This document shows, in pieces, positions 24,425-36,047 of a stretch of 64,000 nucleotides of DNA (positions are counted from its first letter, which is position 1; each line of letters opens with the position of its first letter). Source of the DNA: Amblyornis subalaris (Eukaryota; Chordata; Aves; Passeriformes; Ptilonorhynchidae); contig JACAXG010000065.1 of assembly GCA_018881555.1 (NCBI GenBank), positions 2,346,217 to 2,410,216 on the forward strand. Reading direction: 5' to 3'. The position numbers were made by a program, and so were the translations under genes. The notes beneath the pieces are model-generated. The model saw nothing but the letters and a program-made list of their open reading frames with translations. It was not told the DNA's origin and ran no database searches.

Positions 24425-26221
24425 TCATGAGTTCTCCAGGCAATCTATCTGGTGTGTGACCATCCTCACAGTAAAAGTGTTTAAATAGATTATCCTGGAT
24501 TTCAGTTCGTGGCCATTGTCTCCTGTTTTTTCACTGGATACCACTGAGAAGAGTATGGCTCCATCTTCTTTATTCCCCCTCACCAAACATTTATATACAT
24601 TGATAAGACTGTCTGTTCCACCAAGCCCTGACTTTTTCTTCTCCAGGCTAAACAATTCCAGCTCACTTGCTGTTTAATAGATGTTCCTATCCCTTAATAT
24701 CGTTGTGACTCTTCGCTAGACTTGCACCAGTGTGTCCATGTCTCTTTTGTACTGGAGATCCAGAAGTGTACACAGCACTCCAGATTTGTCAGCAATGACA
24801 AATAACAGGCAAGGATCATCTCCGTCAACATGCTGACAAAGTTCTTCCCAATGCAGCCTAGCATGCTGGTGGCCTTTCTTGTCACAAAAATGCATTGCTG
24901 ACTTATGGTCAGCTTGGTGTTCACAAGGGCCCCCAGGGCATCTTCTGCAAAGCTGCTTTCTAGCCGGTTTTCCCCCTACCTGTACTGGTGCATGGGGTTA
25001 TTCTTGCCCAGGACCAGAACTTTGCACTCCCATTGTTGAACTTCACAAGGTTCCTGTCAGCCCATTTCTCTAGTCCCTTGGGGTTCCTCTGAAGAGCAGC
25101 ACACCCTTTTCCACCTGCAAACCTGCTCAAGGTCTGAGCATCGCTGCCCTATTGTCTAGGTAATTAATGAAGATATTAAGCTTTATTGGCCCCAGTACTG
25201 ACACCTGGGTATGCCCCTAGGTGTCTGTCCTCCTGCTGACCTTTGGAATGCTGATCACATCTCTTCAAGCTCAGCAATAAGGCAGTTTTTGATCCACCTC
25301 ACTGACCACTTCAGTCTGTCAATGAGGATGTTGTAGGAAACAGCATCTAAAGCTGCACCAGAGCTGAGATAAACAACATTCACTACTCTCTGCTCATTCA
25401 TTGAGCAAGCCATCTTATTGTATAAGGCTATTAGGTTGGTCAAGCATCAGTTCCCCTTCATAAATCCATGCTGACTACTCCCAGTCATCTTGTCTTTAAT
25501 AGGTTTGGCAACAGCTTTCATGTGATTTGCTCCATGACCTTCCCATGGACTGAAGCAAGGCTGACCCCACAAACCTCTTTTCTTGAAAATAGGAGTGTCA
25601 TTTCCTCCCTTTCCATCTCCAGAAACCTCCACCAATTTACCATAACCTTTCAAAGATAATCAAGAGTTTCCTTGCATTTTTATCAGTCAGCTCCCTTAGT
25701 ACTCTTGGGTGCAACCCATCAGGATCCATAGACTTGAATACATCCAGTTTCTTGAAGTCTTCCCCAACCTGATTCTCCTTTACAAAGAAGTCCTCACTTA
25801 GCCAGAATTCTGTGATATGGAGTTCCCAGTAAGGAAAGGAGCCAAGAAAGCATTAAGTACCTCTGCCATGTCCTTTGTTGTCAGGTCCCCTATCCCATGC
25901 AACAGCAAGCCCATGTTTTACCTTAGACTTCATTTTGCTGCCATGGAACCTGAACAAACGTTTCTTGATGCCCTTCACATCCTTTACAAGATTCAACTCC
26001 AAATGGACTTTCACCTTCTTAGCACTATCTCTGCATTCTCAGGATCTATATATTTCTCTGGTCCTCCTATCGTATAAGAAGTTCCTCCTCTCATGTGGTA
26101 TTTTTCTGCATTTCATTTTTTTCAGTTCCTCATTAATTCTTGCAGGCCTCCTACACATGGTTATTGGTTGACCAGTCTGTTGGGAAAGATGCTTTTCCCT
26201 TACTTGTGCAGGTGGTCCCAT
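24425..26221 (-). pseudogene. CR1 ORF2 reverse transcriptase relic
   Basis: Broken remains of the CR1 ORF2 polyprotein, read right to left. The linker ahead of the RT (26039-26221) contains RRPARINEELKKMK. The early RT segment (25447-25653) contains TPIFKK and GSSQHGFMKG. The middle segment (25255-25443) contains LTNLIALYNKM-type sequence, VVYL, and NILIDRLK, which in intact CR1 follows the first catalytic aspartate. The thumb region (24694-24924) has LTISQQC and MLGCIGK. The C-terminus (24425-24655) has MFSLEKKKSGLGG and EDGAILFSVV. Catalytic blocks are damaged: VYLD of block A reads VYLS, and the FADD box near 25,115-25,121 is cut to FAG by a deletion of roughly ten codons. The segments lie in several frames. 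No active enzyme is possible. Confidence 0.9.
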
Positions 26222-26399
26222 CTCTTCCTACCAATTCCCAGTCCTCAAAGAGGGACTTATACAAGCCAAATCCTTGCTGTCAACCACACCTGACCAACCT
26301 ATTGTAGACTTCACACTGTGTGCTCTCTTCTCCTGAAATTCTTCACCCTTTCCAGCAGGATTGAGGACAAATCTGGGCTCTAACGGTTTTAGCACATGG

Positions 26400-27203
26400 T
26401 TATGGAGTCACACTTGATATGCCCAGGAATGGGCATAGAATGGCTGGAATACCATTGGTCCCCATGCGGAAAAGCACTGGAGATAATAATCCCAGGGCTG
26501 GACAAACTTCAGCACTCTCTGGAACATCCCAGATCTGAGCCCTCAGCAAGCAGTAAGGCTCCCTAGGCAACAGGTCTGGTAGGCAGACAAGGCCTTCATT
26601 CCTTGCAGCAGGCACTCTTCCCATTTCATTACTCAGTGACTTTCTCCTTGTGCTCCTCTGCAGTGCAGAGACTGCAGGGTCAGATGCTTTGTTGAACATT
26701 TCTCCTTGCCCCTATTCCATAGATGCAGATGGAGCAGGAGCCTCTCTCACGGTGCCAGAAGTTACAAACTTCCAGCATTTACCATCACAGTCCTCTCCAT
26801 TTCCCAATCTAGTAAGGACAGACCTTGCCTGTCCCTCCCTCAGTGCATTTTGGGGGTTGATGATCTTGTACCTGCAGGGTCCCAGGGAAAATCTGAGCAA
26901 TCTCTTTTTCTCATCTCTGACACTACATACACTGCCAGCTGACCTCCTCCCATAGCTTCTTTACTTGGACACAAACTCACCACCAGCATACATCTCCTGC
27001 AGACAAGGACACAATCTCTCCCTTCCTTGGCCTCTGCAGAAGGCCACAGGCCTTCCCAGACCTGGACATCTGCATCCCCTGGAGCTCTGAGTTGAAGTCT
27101 CTCCTGTGTCATTACCCAGCAGGCGCCTCATCACAAGAAAAAGGTCAAACACCCTTTCAAGAACAGCTGACAGATGCTGATAGAGCTTCATTGAAGTGAC
27201 CAT
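26400..27203 (-). pseudogene. CR1 ORF1 relic with SGNH esterase-like domain
   Basis: Remains of CR1 ORF1, which in avian CR1 encodes a Cys-rich N-terminal segment and a C-terminal SGNH/GDSL-type esterase domain. In the 26840-27112 frame, residues 32-44 read RDCVLVCRRCMLV, which fits the Cys-rich start. In the 26400-26699 frame, residues 15-20 (RSTRRK), 48-65 (a YCLLRAQIWDVPES-type block) and 77-83 (FRMGTNG) follow the order I remember from CR1: GTRRRR, the GDS block, CCLPGARIRDV, then HVGTND. The GDS nucleophile block is not recognisable (residues 21-30) and the Asp after GTN reads Gly. The reading frame is split by stops and shifts. Identification is by remembered motif order, not by a search. 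Confidence 0.7.
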
Positions 27204-27209
27204 CCCAGT

Positions 27210-27600
27210 GGAGCTACCCTTTCCTGAAAGCAGGCATCCCTAGTTTCTTCAAAGGATTCACAGGAGTCATTTACTGGTTCCTGAAGATTCTCCCAGAAGT
27301 TCTACAAGATCTAGAAACAGAGACAAAGAACTGTTGCACTATCTGCCTGTCTGTGTTTCCTACCTCTCTGAGGTGTACTCCAGGTCATGGGATGTGCTTC
27401 TGGAATGCTGCGGTAAGAATGATGTGGGAAAACACACTGACAATTAGGGGAAAATAGGAAGGGTGAAACACAGGAGATCTCTGCAATTTCCAGTGCGGTG
27501 TCTGGGCTGTTCCCTGAAGGAAAGAGTGGTGCTATGCTTCCTGAATGCCCTAATGTGTGAAAGAGTAAGCAATGTCTCAAAGATGGGGAGCTAGGAAGCA
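27210..27600. other. CR1 5' flank or 5' UTR, unresolved
   Basis: Sequence just beyond the recognisable CR1 ORF1, still slightly G+C-rich. A minus-strand 89-codon ORF (27311-27580) runs through it, but I recognise nothing in it. It may be CR1 5' UTR or host DNA. Confidence 0.35.
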
Positions 27601-29170
27601 GCTACTATATGATGAAGCTTTGATCTGGACAAATATTTCCCTGGGTTTGAGAATATGAGTTTTGATCTTAAACAGTGGAAGTCTCAAGCAACAGGTGGTA
27701 GTTCTGAGTTTTTCATAACAAAAGTGATCTGACCAGTAACTGAGGATCTTGAGAGATAAACCTGAATGGTGCTTGGGTACCTAAGCCAAAGAAGGATTCC
27801 TCAAGATTTCTGTGACAACCTATGTGCTGAAAAGCCCATTTGTAATATGGACTGAGCAGCTCAATGTCTATATTTTTCATAGATTTATAAACTGAGCTTT
27901 TCCATTGGTCTACTAAGAACTGTTCTAATCCATGTCCTCAAAATACCCAATGAACTGATCTCTAGATGCTGCAATGTTTGGTTTCCCAGCACTTTTATCC
28001 CTTTAGCTCTCCTTTTCAGAGACATAGTTCTTCCTATATTTATCCTGAGCCTGCAAGCTGAATATTCATTCAATTTTTTTAAAAAAAGTCTTTGCTTCCA
28101 TGACATTTCCGAGAGATCACTTATTACTTTTATTCTATCTCTCTCATTCATTCATTTAAATACATACACTTCTCACACTTGTAAGATTCTGCTCCTCCTC
28201 TTGTGCAGCATGCACAGAAACTTAATTATCATATGAATACTTCGGTATTTTTAACATCAAAATCATGCCCCTCAGTTGTTCTGTGCATGCAACAAAAAAA
28301 GAGATATTGAATTTGAAGGTCTCAGGAAAAAGATAATGCAGATAGCATTTGTTTATTTAAAAATGTCTTTTCAGTATGATCTAAGCAGTTCCAAACATTA
28401 ATAATGAATATTTACCTAGAAAAATTTAAATGTAAGAACTCTATTGCCTGAAGGACAATATTAATTAGTAATAGTAGTCCATAACTTAGTTTCAGAAAAT
28501 GCCTGCTGTCTTGTCTAAGTATGTTTGGAGCATAATTACACTACTGTTGGTCAAATTAGGTCACTTCCTTTGAGGGTTTGTAAATATCCAAATGTTATCT
28601 TTTTCACCTATGCAGCTAAGATTGATTTTAGGTATTTTATTCCTTGTTGAAAGCCTCCAGTAAAGACAGAGAATGATCCTTGTGATCCTCTGGGGTGTAT
28701 TCTGATCTCTGTATGCTAGCTCTGCTGCAGAGGGTGGGAGCGGTGCATTTGTATCTTAGAAGAGAATATAATCCCTAGGCACTGTGTTTTAAAACCACGC
28801 AGTAAATATTCATCACAGTCGGAAGCAGAATACATTTAAACTTGTTAAAAAGATTGTTTACAGAAGCTGTTGGAAAGAGTAGGTAGTATTTATTTTAATT
28901 ATTTATTCTTTCATTCATTTGCAAAGCATTAATAAAAAAAAAAAAGGTTGTTTAAAAGCATAGGTTGCTTAGGACAAAAGTAATATTGACAAAAGAAGGC
29001 TTTTTCTTTTTTTGCTATTCTTGAGATCTTTGAAGATTATTCTTTACTGCCCTACACTGTTTAAATGCCAGCATTTAAGACTCTCACAGGTAAACCTCAA
29101 TCTTCTTGATTTTAGGATAATGCTTGCAGATGTTCTCTTTGTGTGTGAGAACACCTGGCTTAATGAGGTC

Positions 29171-29409
29171 CGCAAGTGTAAATTCTAGCAACCATATACG
29201 CAGGTGATAATGTTTGAAACATATGTGTACAGCTGCTTTTAAGAACACAAACGAGGCCTTTCCCTGTCTCAGACCGTCAACATTTCATGCATTTCAGGAG
29301 GCCAGTACGTAAATCCCGCGAAATTGAAGGCTAAAAAGAGTCAGTCAGAAGAGAATGCTTAACTATTCCTTGGGTATATGTTATGTCAGCAAAGGGCATT
29401 TTAAAAACG
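29171..29409. promoter_or_regulatory. CpG-retaining patch, candidate regulatory element
   Basis: Eight CpG dinucleotides fall in 239 bp (29171, 29199, 29252, 29275, 29308, 29317, 29319, 29408), while flanking kilobases are nearly CpG-free. CCCGCGAAA at 29315-29323 matches the reverse of an E2F-type TTTCGCGGG box. No ORF explains the stretch. CpG retention can reflect selection or lack of germline methylation; the regulatory call is inference. Confidence 0.28.
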
Positions 29410-32250
29410 AACAGTCCCCTACAGAGACAGGAGTCACTTGCCCCTGTTTTGAAGATAAATTTCTGTTTCCTCCTGGTGTGGGACTCTGCTAACAGCAAGA
29501 CATGGAGGAAACATTTTCTCTAGCCATGCTAAAGTTTTCACTTTATTTGAAAATAATTTTTTTGTTACTACTCAAATACCAAGATACAATATATAACACG
29601 TGGAGTTTGGCAAACAGGTTCAGGGACAAAATTCCAACTGTTTTCTGAATTTGCATCAGCTTTTTAAAATACACTCTTGTAGTTTAATCTCTTCTTGTGA
29701 CAGTTACCTTTTTCAGCATTCACCTTGTATAAAACACCTTGTTCGTATTTTATGCAATGTCAGATAGCAAGTGTCAAGAGAAATTTAAAATTATAGTTCA
29801 TTTACTCTAGTTAAACATAAGGAAGCAAAAGCAATTACCAGAGCAAAATGATGGAATTAAAGATTCTTCTTGCAACCTAGTTAGGTATTTAGTGTTTGAT
29901 GAGTGTTGCAAAAGATAAATACATTTTTCAGAGAGGACTGTATCAATCTACAATCATGAATGTAAGCCACTGAACATGATTTAGATATCAAATATAGGGT
30001 TTGCAAACAATTATCAATCTTGGACCACGAGGCTGGAGTTAGGTGAGAGTATGATTTTCCTTTGTTCCTCAAAGGATATTTTTTCTTTAAGTAGTAAATA
30101 ATGTCTCATAAAGCAATTTTAGATTTATTACTGAAAACAATCTTAAAAAAAATTGAATTTTTAAAGAGATCCTGCAGGTGTTCTATGGAAGATATGTATA
30201 TAACCTCATATAAACAGACTAAATGCGTTCTTACTATGAGGATAAAAATTTAATTATTTTAGTCTAATTACAATCTTGCTGCATGCTAGAAGTTGAAATT
30301 TAGTGGATTGGTGATTCATTTTGATTGATCATGAAAAGTGAGCATAGACTTATTGTTGTGGTGACTAGTCTAAACTGTATGCCATGTGCATCTGTAACTT
30401 AATCTGTGATTCATACTATATGGCACATTACACATAAAAAATCCTTTCGATTGTTAAATATAGAGAACTTGAATTTATCTAAGCCTTGCAAATATCAGAT
30501 GCTCTATAAGAACGAGTTATAAATTCAATGCTGTCATTTTGACATGGCAAACTGTAGCAACAGTTTACTGTATTCGGTTCAGGTTTACTGTGAGGTTATA
30601 GCAAGACAAATAGTTGTGCCAACCTGGAAAAAATACATTACAGAAGAACAGAGCCTCTGCATTAAAATTCAGAAAGGCTGGAATGGTAGGGAAGGAAAAA
30701 TTACTTCCTAATTTTTTTTTTCCTTCCGAGTATTCCATGCTGCTTTTTACCAGTTTCCTTTGGGCTTCTGTTTTTTTGCCACTGACATTTGCAGGCAGAA
30801 GGAAGAACTGGGCTTAGCCCTTGCTCTCTGCTTGCCTGTCCAGCTGCAACTCAAAAAAGATCCACATTAATGTAAAGAAATTCAGGGGAGCTTGTCCTCC
30901 TTACTACACTTTGTATCACATATTCTGGCTAGTACCCACTCTCCTATTACTTCACAGCATGGGGAAGCATCCAGAGCCAAGTCTCCACATAACTCCCCAT
31001 TCTACACTTGTTCCTTGCCACCAGTGGTATATTTTGTATTCAGCCTCCATACTTTGGACTGGGAGAAAGACAGGATGCCATGGTGCTCTTATGAAGCAGA
31101 AGACGGCTAGGAGACATCATGTTTTGACCCAGTTTGGGGGAAAATTGACATATGCAAATTTTAATGTTAAAATTCTTTAAAATAATTAGAATAAGCTCTC
31201 TCTAGATGCCTCATGGAATTAAGAACAAGTAATATACTGGTTAGAGTGCAGCTGGGTATTACTGATATTTACAATATATTTGAAAAAGATAGTAGATATA
31301 TAATGACTTGTTTTTTTCTAGGTGTGGAATTAACATGCAAATATTTTTCAGCTTCCATCTTTTCTTAATAAATCTAAATTTATTTTATGTAAATAGCAAC
31401 AGAAGCAAAGATGTTTTTAATCATTTTATTTGCCTGTACACAGTTCTTTTTGCAATGAGTTGTTACGACTCCTCATATCACTGAAGTTTATTCAGGCATG
31501 TATAAGGGTATCTCCATCTCTGAATGCCTCCCTGGTTTTAGATGTAACAGAAATGGACGGTGAATTTCTTAATATTTTGAAAGACCTAACTGTAGAGAAA
31601 TGCAAGATAATTTTTAAATAGTGTGATAGTCATATTCTTACCTGTGTAACCAATTTTTCTTCTTTCAAGATTTGAGACATAATTTGGTTTCTAATNTTGT
31701 AACTTGTGGTCTTGTTTTAAATCTAGTCTTTGTTTTTCTATTAAAGACAGGAAAAATTATGACCAGCTACCTATATATATAGAATTATAAAAGTAAGGGA
31801 ATCAAATGATAAAGTCAGAGAAACATGACAGAGAAAAAATGATAAGTTCTGAGCTGTGCTAAATATACACAGCAGTATTATAAAAGTTGTGTCCCTGATT
31901 AGAAAATGCTTTGCAGCCACTACCATCTGCCTGTATTGTTGTTGTTCATAAGGGTTAGTATTTTTTTCTGGGGTCTAGCCAGCCCATTTGTGTTTAATAA
32001 TCTGCTGTCCTTTTATACTTTACTCAGCAATCATTCACATTCTGTGGCAATACCAGCAAAACTTTAAACAACTACTTCTCATGTTTAATTCATGTTGGGG
32101 TTATTCTCAAATGGTCTCAGAATGCGCCCATTCACTACAGCCTTCTTAAAACAGCCTTTGGATATACAAACTTACAGACTCTTTACTCATTTTCCCAGAA
32201 GGAAGCCTTCCACTGTACCGTATTTTCACTGCTCATAATGCAAATTAGGG

Positions 32251-32284
32251 AAAAAGGGAAAAAAAAAAAAAAAGAGAGAGAGAG
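32251..32284. repeat. Poly(A) plus (GA)n microsatellite
   Basis: A G-interrupted A run of about 15 bases leads into about six GA units ending at 32284. It could be the remnant of a retroposed tail, but no body of an element is recognisable upstream. Confidence 0.85.
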
Positions 32285-32986
32285 CAGGTTCCCATGCAGA
32301 TGTTCTGCACCTCTTTTTCATGGCCTTCAAAATCAGTCCTCTAGCTAGTGCACAGTGAAATGTATATTTAAGAGAAACAAAGCTGGGATTTTTTTAATAA
32401 AAAATAAAACCTCACAATATCTACCTGTTCCTGTTGTTATACTAACATAAATCCACTAGTATAAATAAGTCTTTTCTGGGACCAGTAAAAATATGGAAAA
32501 ACTACAGACTATTTTCTCTTCAATAGCATTTTGTTGTCTTTATTAAGATTAGATAAAAGGCATCTTTCTTTTCCTTCCTTTCCTACTGCTGAATTCAATC
32601 CTGCACAACAGATTATCAGATAAGGATGTGAAAATTTTTTTCTAAGATTCACCTCTTTTTTTGGAAATGAATGAAAATAAATTAAATAAATTGGAGTTTG
32701 GAACCTAATTCTTGCCTATGAAATAGGAAAATTCCCAGGAGGTGTTTGTACAGGACATACAATTCCTCATATGGAGAATTATTTCTATGGAAGCAAGTGT
32801 GGTACTGCAGAGTGACACCAAGAACTTCTGCTAGAAAACAGTAATGAGAACTAAGATCCATTTTACACTTTTAGCTTTGTGACTCTGTGATTGTTTTTAA
32901 TAGAAGCTGGAAAGATCACTATCCATGCAAACACTTTGAATATTTAGAATATAACATGGAAGTTTTCCGTGTCTTTGGTATAAAAC

Positions 32987-33002
32987 ATATATATATATAT
33001 AT
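32987..33002. repeat. (AT)8 microsatellite
   Basis: Perfect AT dinucleotide run. Confidence 0.9.
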
Positions 33003-34148
33003 GAAAGACAAGTTAAATGGTCCATGAAATGACGTGCTAATATCAAGAATTCACATGTGATTTGGGCCATATTTTCATCTTCATGCACCTGCAATTGTAA
33101 AAGTAATTTCACCCTGAAAGTAAAGTAAATCTACAAAGTATATACAATTCAGTTACAGCCAGAAAAGAGTTACAGTAAAATAGCTTCTTTCATTTTAGGG
33201 TAAAACTGTCACAATCCTTGCAAAATAACTTCAATAGCTTATCTTAACTTTGTTTCATTTTCTTTCCTCTCTGTGACTGTTGATTATTACTTTGTGTTTG
33301 CAACATGGAACTGTTGGGATAGCCAGTTCTCCTCTTTTTGTAGATTCTTTTTTTAATCAATTCCTGAATATGTTTGTGGACTTAAAAAAAAGAAATATTA
33401 AAATATATAAAATAAAATATAAACACGAAAAATACAATAACATGTATATAAAAATTGGAAAGAATGGAATGTCTTCTTTGTTCTTCTTTCAAAAATCCAA
33501 TGTTGTAGTAAAAGCACTGGTTACTTCCAAAGTATAAGATATTTCTGATGGTTAAAATTGTATTTTGATTCATTTCTATTTAGAAATAGTTCTTTGAAAT
33601 AATGCAATTTGAAATTACTGAAAAAGAGGGTTTAGAACGGTGGAAAATGAGAAGAGAATTGAAAAATCTTTGAAGAGAGAACCAGATCTGTGTATCTCGG
33701 GACATACCACACTGGATGAAACTAGGGTGAATTTTTCATGCTGACAAATTATTTTATGTTCTACCATATATAACTCCCTTGAAGCACTTAGAAGTCTTCA
33801 TGGTCAGAACCAGAACAGTGAAATAAATGTGGCACCTGATATTTCCAGTAAATACTTGAATGTTCCCATGGGTAGCCTTGTTTTAGAAAAAACTGCCACA
33901 GAGCAAGGGCTAAGACTTGATAAAGGCATTGAACCAGTTTTGGTTAGGTGCATACCTATTATAGCTATCTGCCAAAAACATTCTCACTACTGTTCCACCA
34001 GCAGCAGAAGCAAGAGTTACAGATCCAGTATTTCCTTAACAGCAACTCCCCTCTGAGCTGTACCATGGTTAAAGTAGGCTATAGTAGAGATGCAATTAAT
34101 AAAATTACAGCACTCTTTGCAGTGATGGAGAAGTTTTCCCATATATCT

Positions 34149-34164
34149 GTGGTGTACACACCAC
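34149..34164. repeat. Short palindrome GTGGTGT-AC-ACACCAC
   Basis: Seven-base perfect arms separated by two bases. The left arm with its preceding T gives TGTGGT, a RUNX-type core. Function is not demonstrated. Confidence 0.6.
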
Positions 34165-35971
34165 CCGCAGAACCTTGGAAAAATAATGGAAAGGGATCTG
34201 TTTTAAGCATCAGTATTTGGTGATATTCAAGACAATGCATCTCATTTGGAAATTACATACAAAGGTAATATTATCTAGATAAGAAAATGATGTGTTTAAT
34301 TGTAAAGAAATGATAGATTTACTGACTTGGCCCTTTTATGACACAAATAAGGCAAGCACCTAGTGGAAAAAGCAATATGTGATTGGAGTTTTAACCACAG
34401 TAATTAGTGCTGTTCAAGTGTTCTGCTAACTTTATGAAAGGAAGTTTTGTATATATACGATTTCCTCTTAAAAAAACCCCCACAATAAAATCCAGAGGAT
34501 GAAAAGCATAAATCTGTAAACAAAATTTTGTCTCAGAAATCCATATTTGTTCGGTTTGTTTGTTTTTTACCGAAAGCTCAAACCCTTTAGGAAATAATCA
34601 GGCAAGAATTGACAATCTGGACAGCTATTAATCCTGGAATTTACAACTGCAGTGTAGCTCCCTGTTCTCTCTTCTGCCCCTTATACCCAAGAGTTGTTGA
34701 TCCTTGCGTCCTTTGTACTGCCTTTGGGCTTAGGATGCTGAAGTCTTCCTTTTACCTCTTACTCAGTTTTTCTACCTGGTCTTAGAAATCCCCAGCAATG
34801 CCTACAATGAATTCTCAATGCCCTTTTGCTGCCTTGGAAAGCTTTTTTAGGATTGTCAGTGACTTTAGTTGACTATCAGAATTTTCTTTTTAATGCAAAT
34901 AAGAAAAGGAAAATCGTGATTGCCTCCCCCCCTCCTCCCCCTTTTTTTACCACTTATTGTGTCAAATAAAACTAAATGAAATTAGTCAGAACTTGGGGTG
35001 GCACTTCTACAGCCTGAGGAGTTTCTTCTTGCCAAATATCATAAGCCATCTGCAAAGAAAGAGAATCCATGGACGGTTTTTTGGGAGCTAAAAGTGATAG
35101 CCACTTCATATCTAGATAATTTATAAAGTTCACCTATTCTGCATGCCTGGTATCTCTTCTTCGTGAGGAGAGTAAACTGGTGTTGCTCAGTTGAAGTTAG
35201 TGTTATAAGCTGAAGTCTGATAAATGATAATCTGGCCCTTGATGCATGAACTTAAAACTAGTGATAAGAGAAAAAAGAATTGAGAACCAGTTAAGATAAG
35301 AATGCATCAAAAATCAGAATTAATTGACATAAACATACCTAACTGTCACTTTCATATAACCTAGTGGCTCCAAGCTTCTCTTATTCTGTTAGGATGGCAC
35401 ACTAACCTGTGAGAAGTTGCCTTGGGGAATATAAACAGTGGAGGGTTACAAAGGGCTGCTAACCAGTTGCCCCTTTTACGATCAGTTTCTAGAAAGCTGT
35501 TTCTTGTCAGCTCACTGTTGATGCATTTCTGTTTTGTACAAAAATTCTCTACAGGCACCTTCTGCTACAGGTAAAATGCATCATGTTTATTACTTCATGT
35601 GGTCTTCTGTGGCATTTATTCCACACTCATGTGAAAATGTTCTCAGCATTGAGAGGGGACAGTACATAGCATTAAAATTTATACCAGAAGAGTGAATTGT
35701 ATTTACATAGCTCTATACTTATAGTTAACTAAATAACAGCATTTGAATGTTATGGGTCAGTTTTTTAGCTAGTGTAAACTGGCTTCTGCTTCTCACCAGA
35801 TGAACATCTGACCCATTGTGTTCAGTCTGGTTAATGCAGCAGCAGGAAAATGCAGACTTATATGTCAATTGAGAATAATTCAAGTGGATAGATGACTCAG
35901 AAGGACAATGCAACAGCCCTGTATAGCTATTAATAAGGCTCCTTCAGTTGATCATCTCTGAAAGAGGTAGA

Positions 35972-36047
35972 AACATGTTACTTTCACGTGAAGAGCTCTT
36001 GACTCTTAACAGCCAAGAGCACTTCACATGAAATGTGAATGCATGTT
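35972..36047. ncRNA. 76-nt hairpin, candidate small RNA or palindromic element
   Basis: TTTCACGTGAAGAGCTCTTG at 35982-36001 pairs with CAAGAGCACTTCACATGAAA at 36014-36033: 18 of 20 positions are complementary around a 12-nt loop. After an asymmetric 4/8-nt internal loop the arms pair again, AACATG at 35972-35977 with CATGTT at 36042-36047. Overall length, long stem and small loop fit a pre-miRNA-like shape. The left arm also holds the E-box CACGTG and the right flank repeats ATGTGAA. Alternatives are a palindromic transcription factor cluster or a fossil foldback element. No expression or conservation can be judged here. Confidence 0.3.

Larger units (their letters stand above)
24306..27210 (-). 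mobile_element. CR1 non-LTR retrotransposon, degraded, internally deleted
   Basis: Minus-strand CR1 (chicken repeat 1) LINE. Its 3' end is near 24306, where the plus strand reads CAGAATGGCTGAAG followed by ATCTAGTCCAGCCCCCTTGC, the reverse complement of the usual CR1 3' UTR. Going leftward to rightward on the plus strand come the 3' UTR, the ORF2 C-terminus, the reverse transcriptase, a linker, then an ORF1 esterase relic. An intact CR1 is about 4.5 kb; this copy spans about 2.9 kb. The shortfall lies where the ORF2 endonuclease should be, between about 26,220 and 26,400. Many stops and frameshifts make it inactive. The 5' boundary is uncertain: similarity fades near 27,200, and 27,210-27,590 could be 5' UTR or host DNA. 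Confidence 0.9.
27600..35970. other. A+T-rich non-coding stretch, no gene seen
   Basis: No recognisable genes. It contains the CpG-retaining patch at 29171-29409, poly(A)/(GA) and (AT) microsatellites, a pyrimidine tract near 30,710-30,725, an ambiguous base at 31696 and a small palindrome at 34149-34164. ORFs of up to 119 codons (30821-31180) resemble nothing known and overlap others. Confidence 0.55.

Noticed and set aside
30708..30817. T-rich tract followed by an ORF that looks like a hydrophobic segment.
   Set aside because: Hydrophobicity follows from T-rich codons; there is no supporting exon structure.
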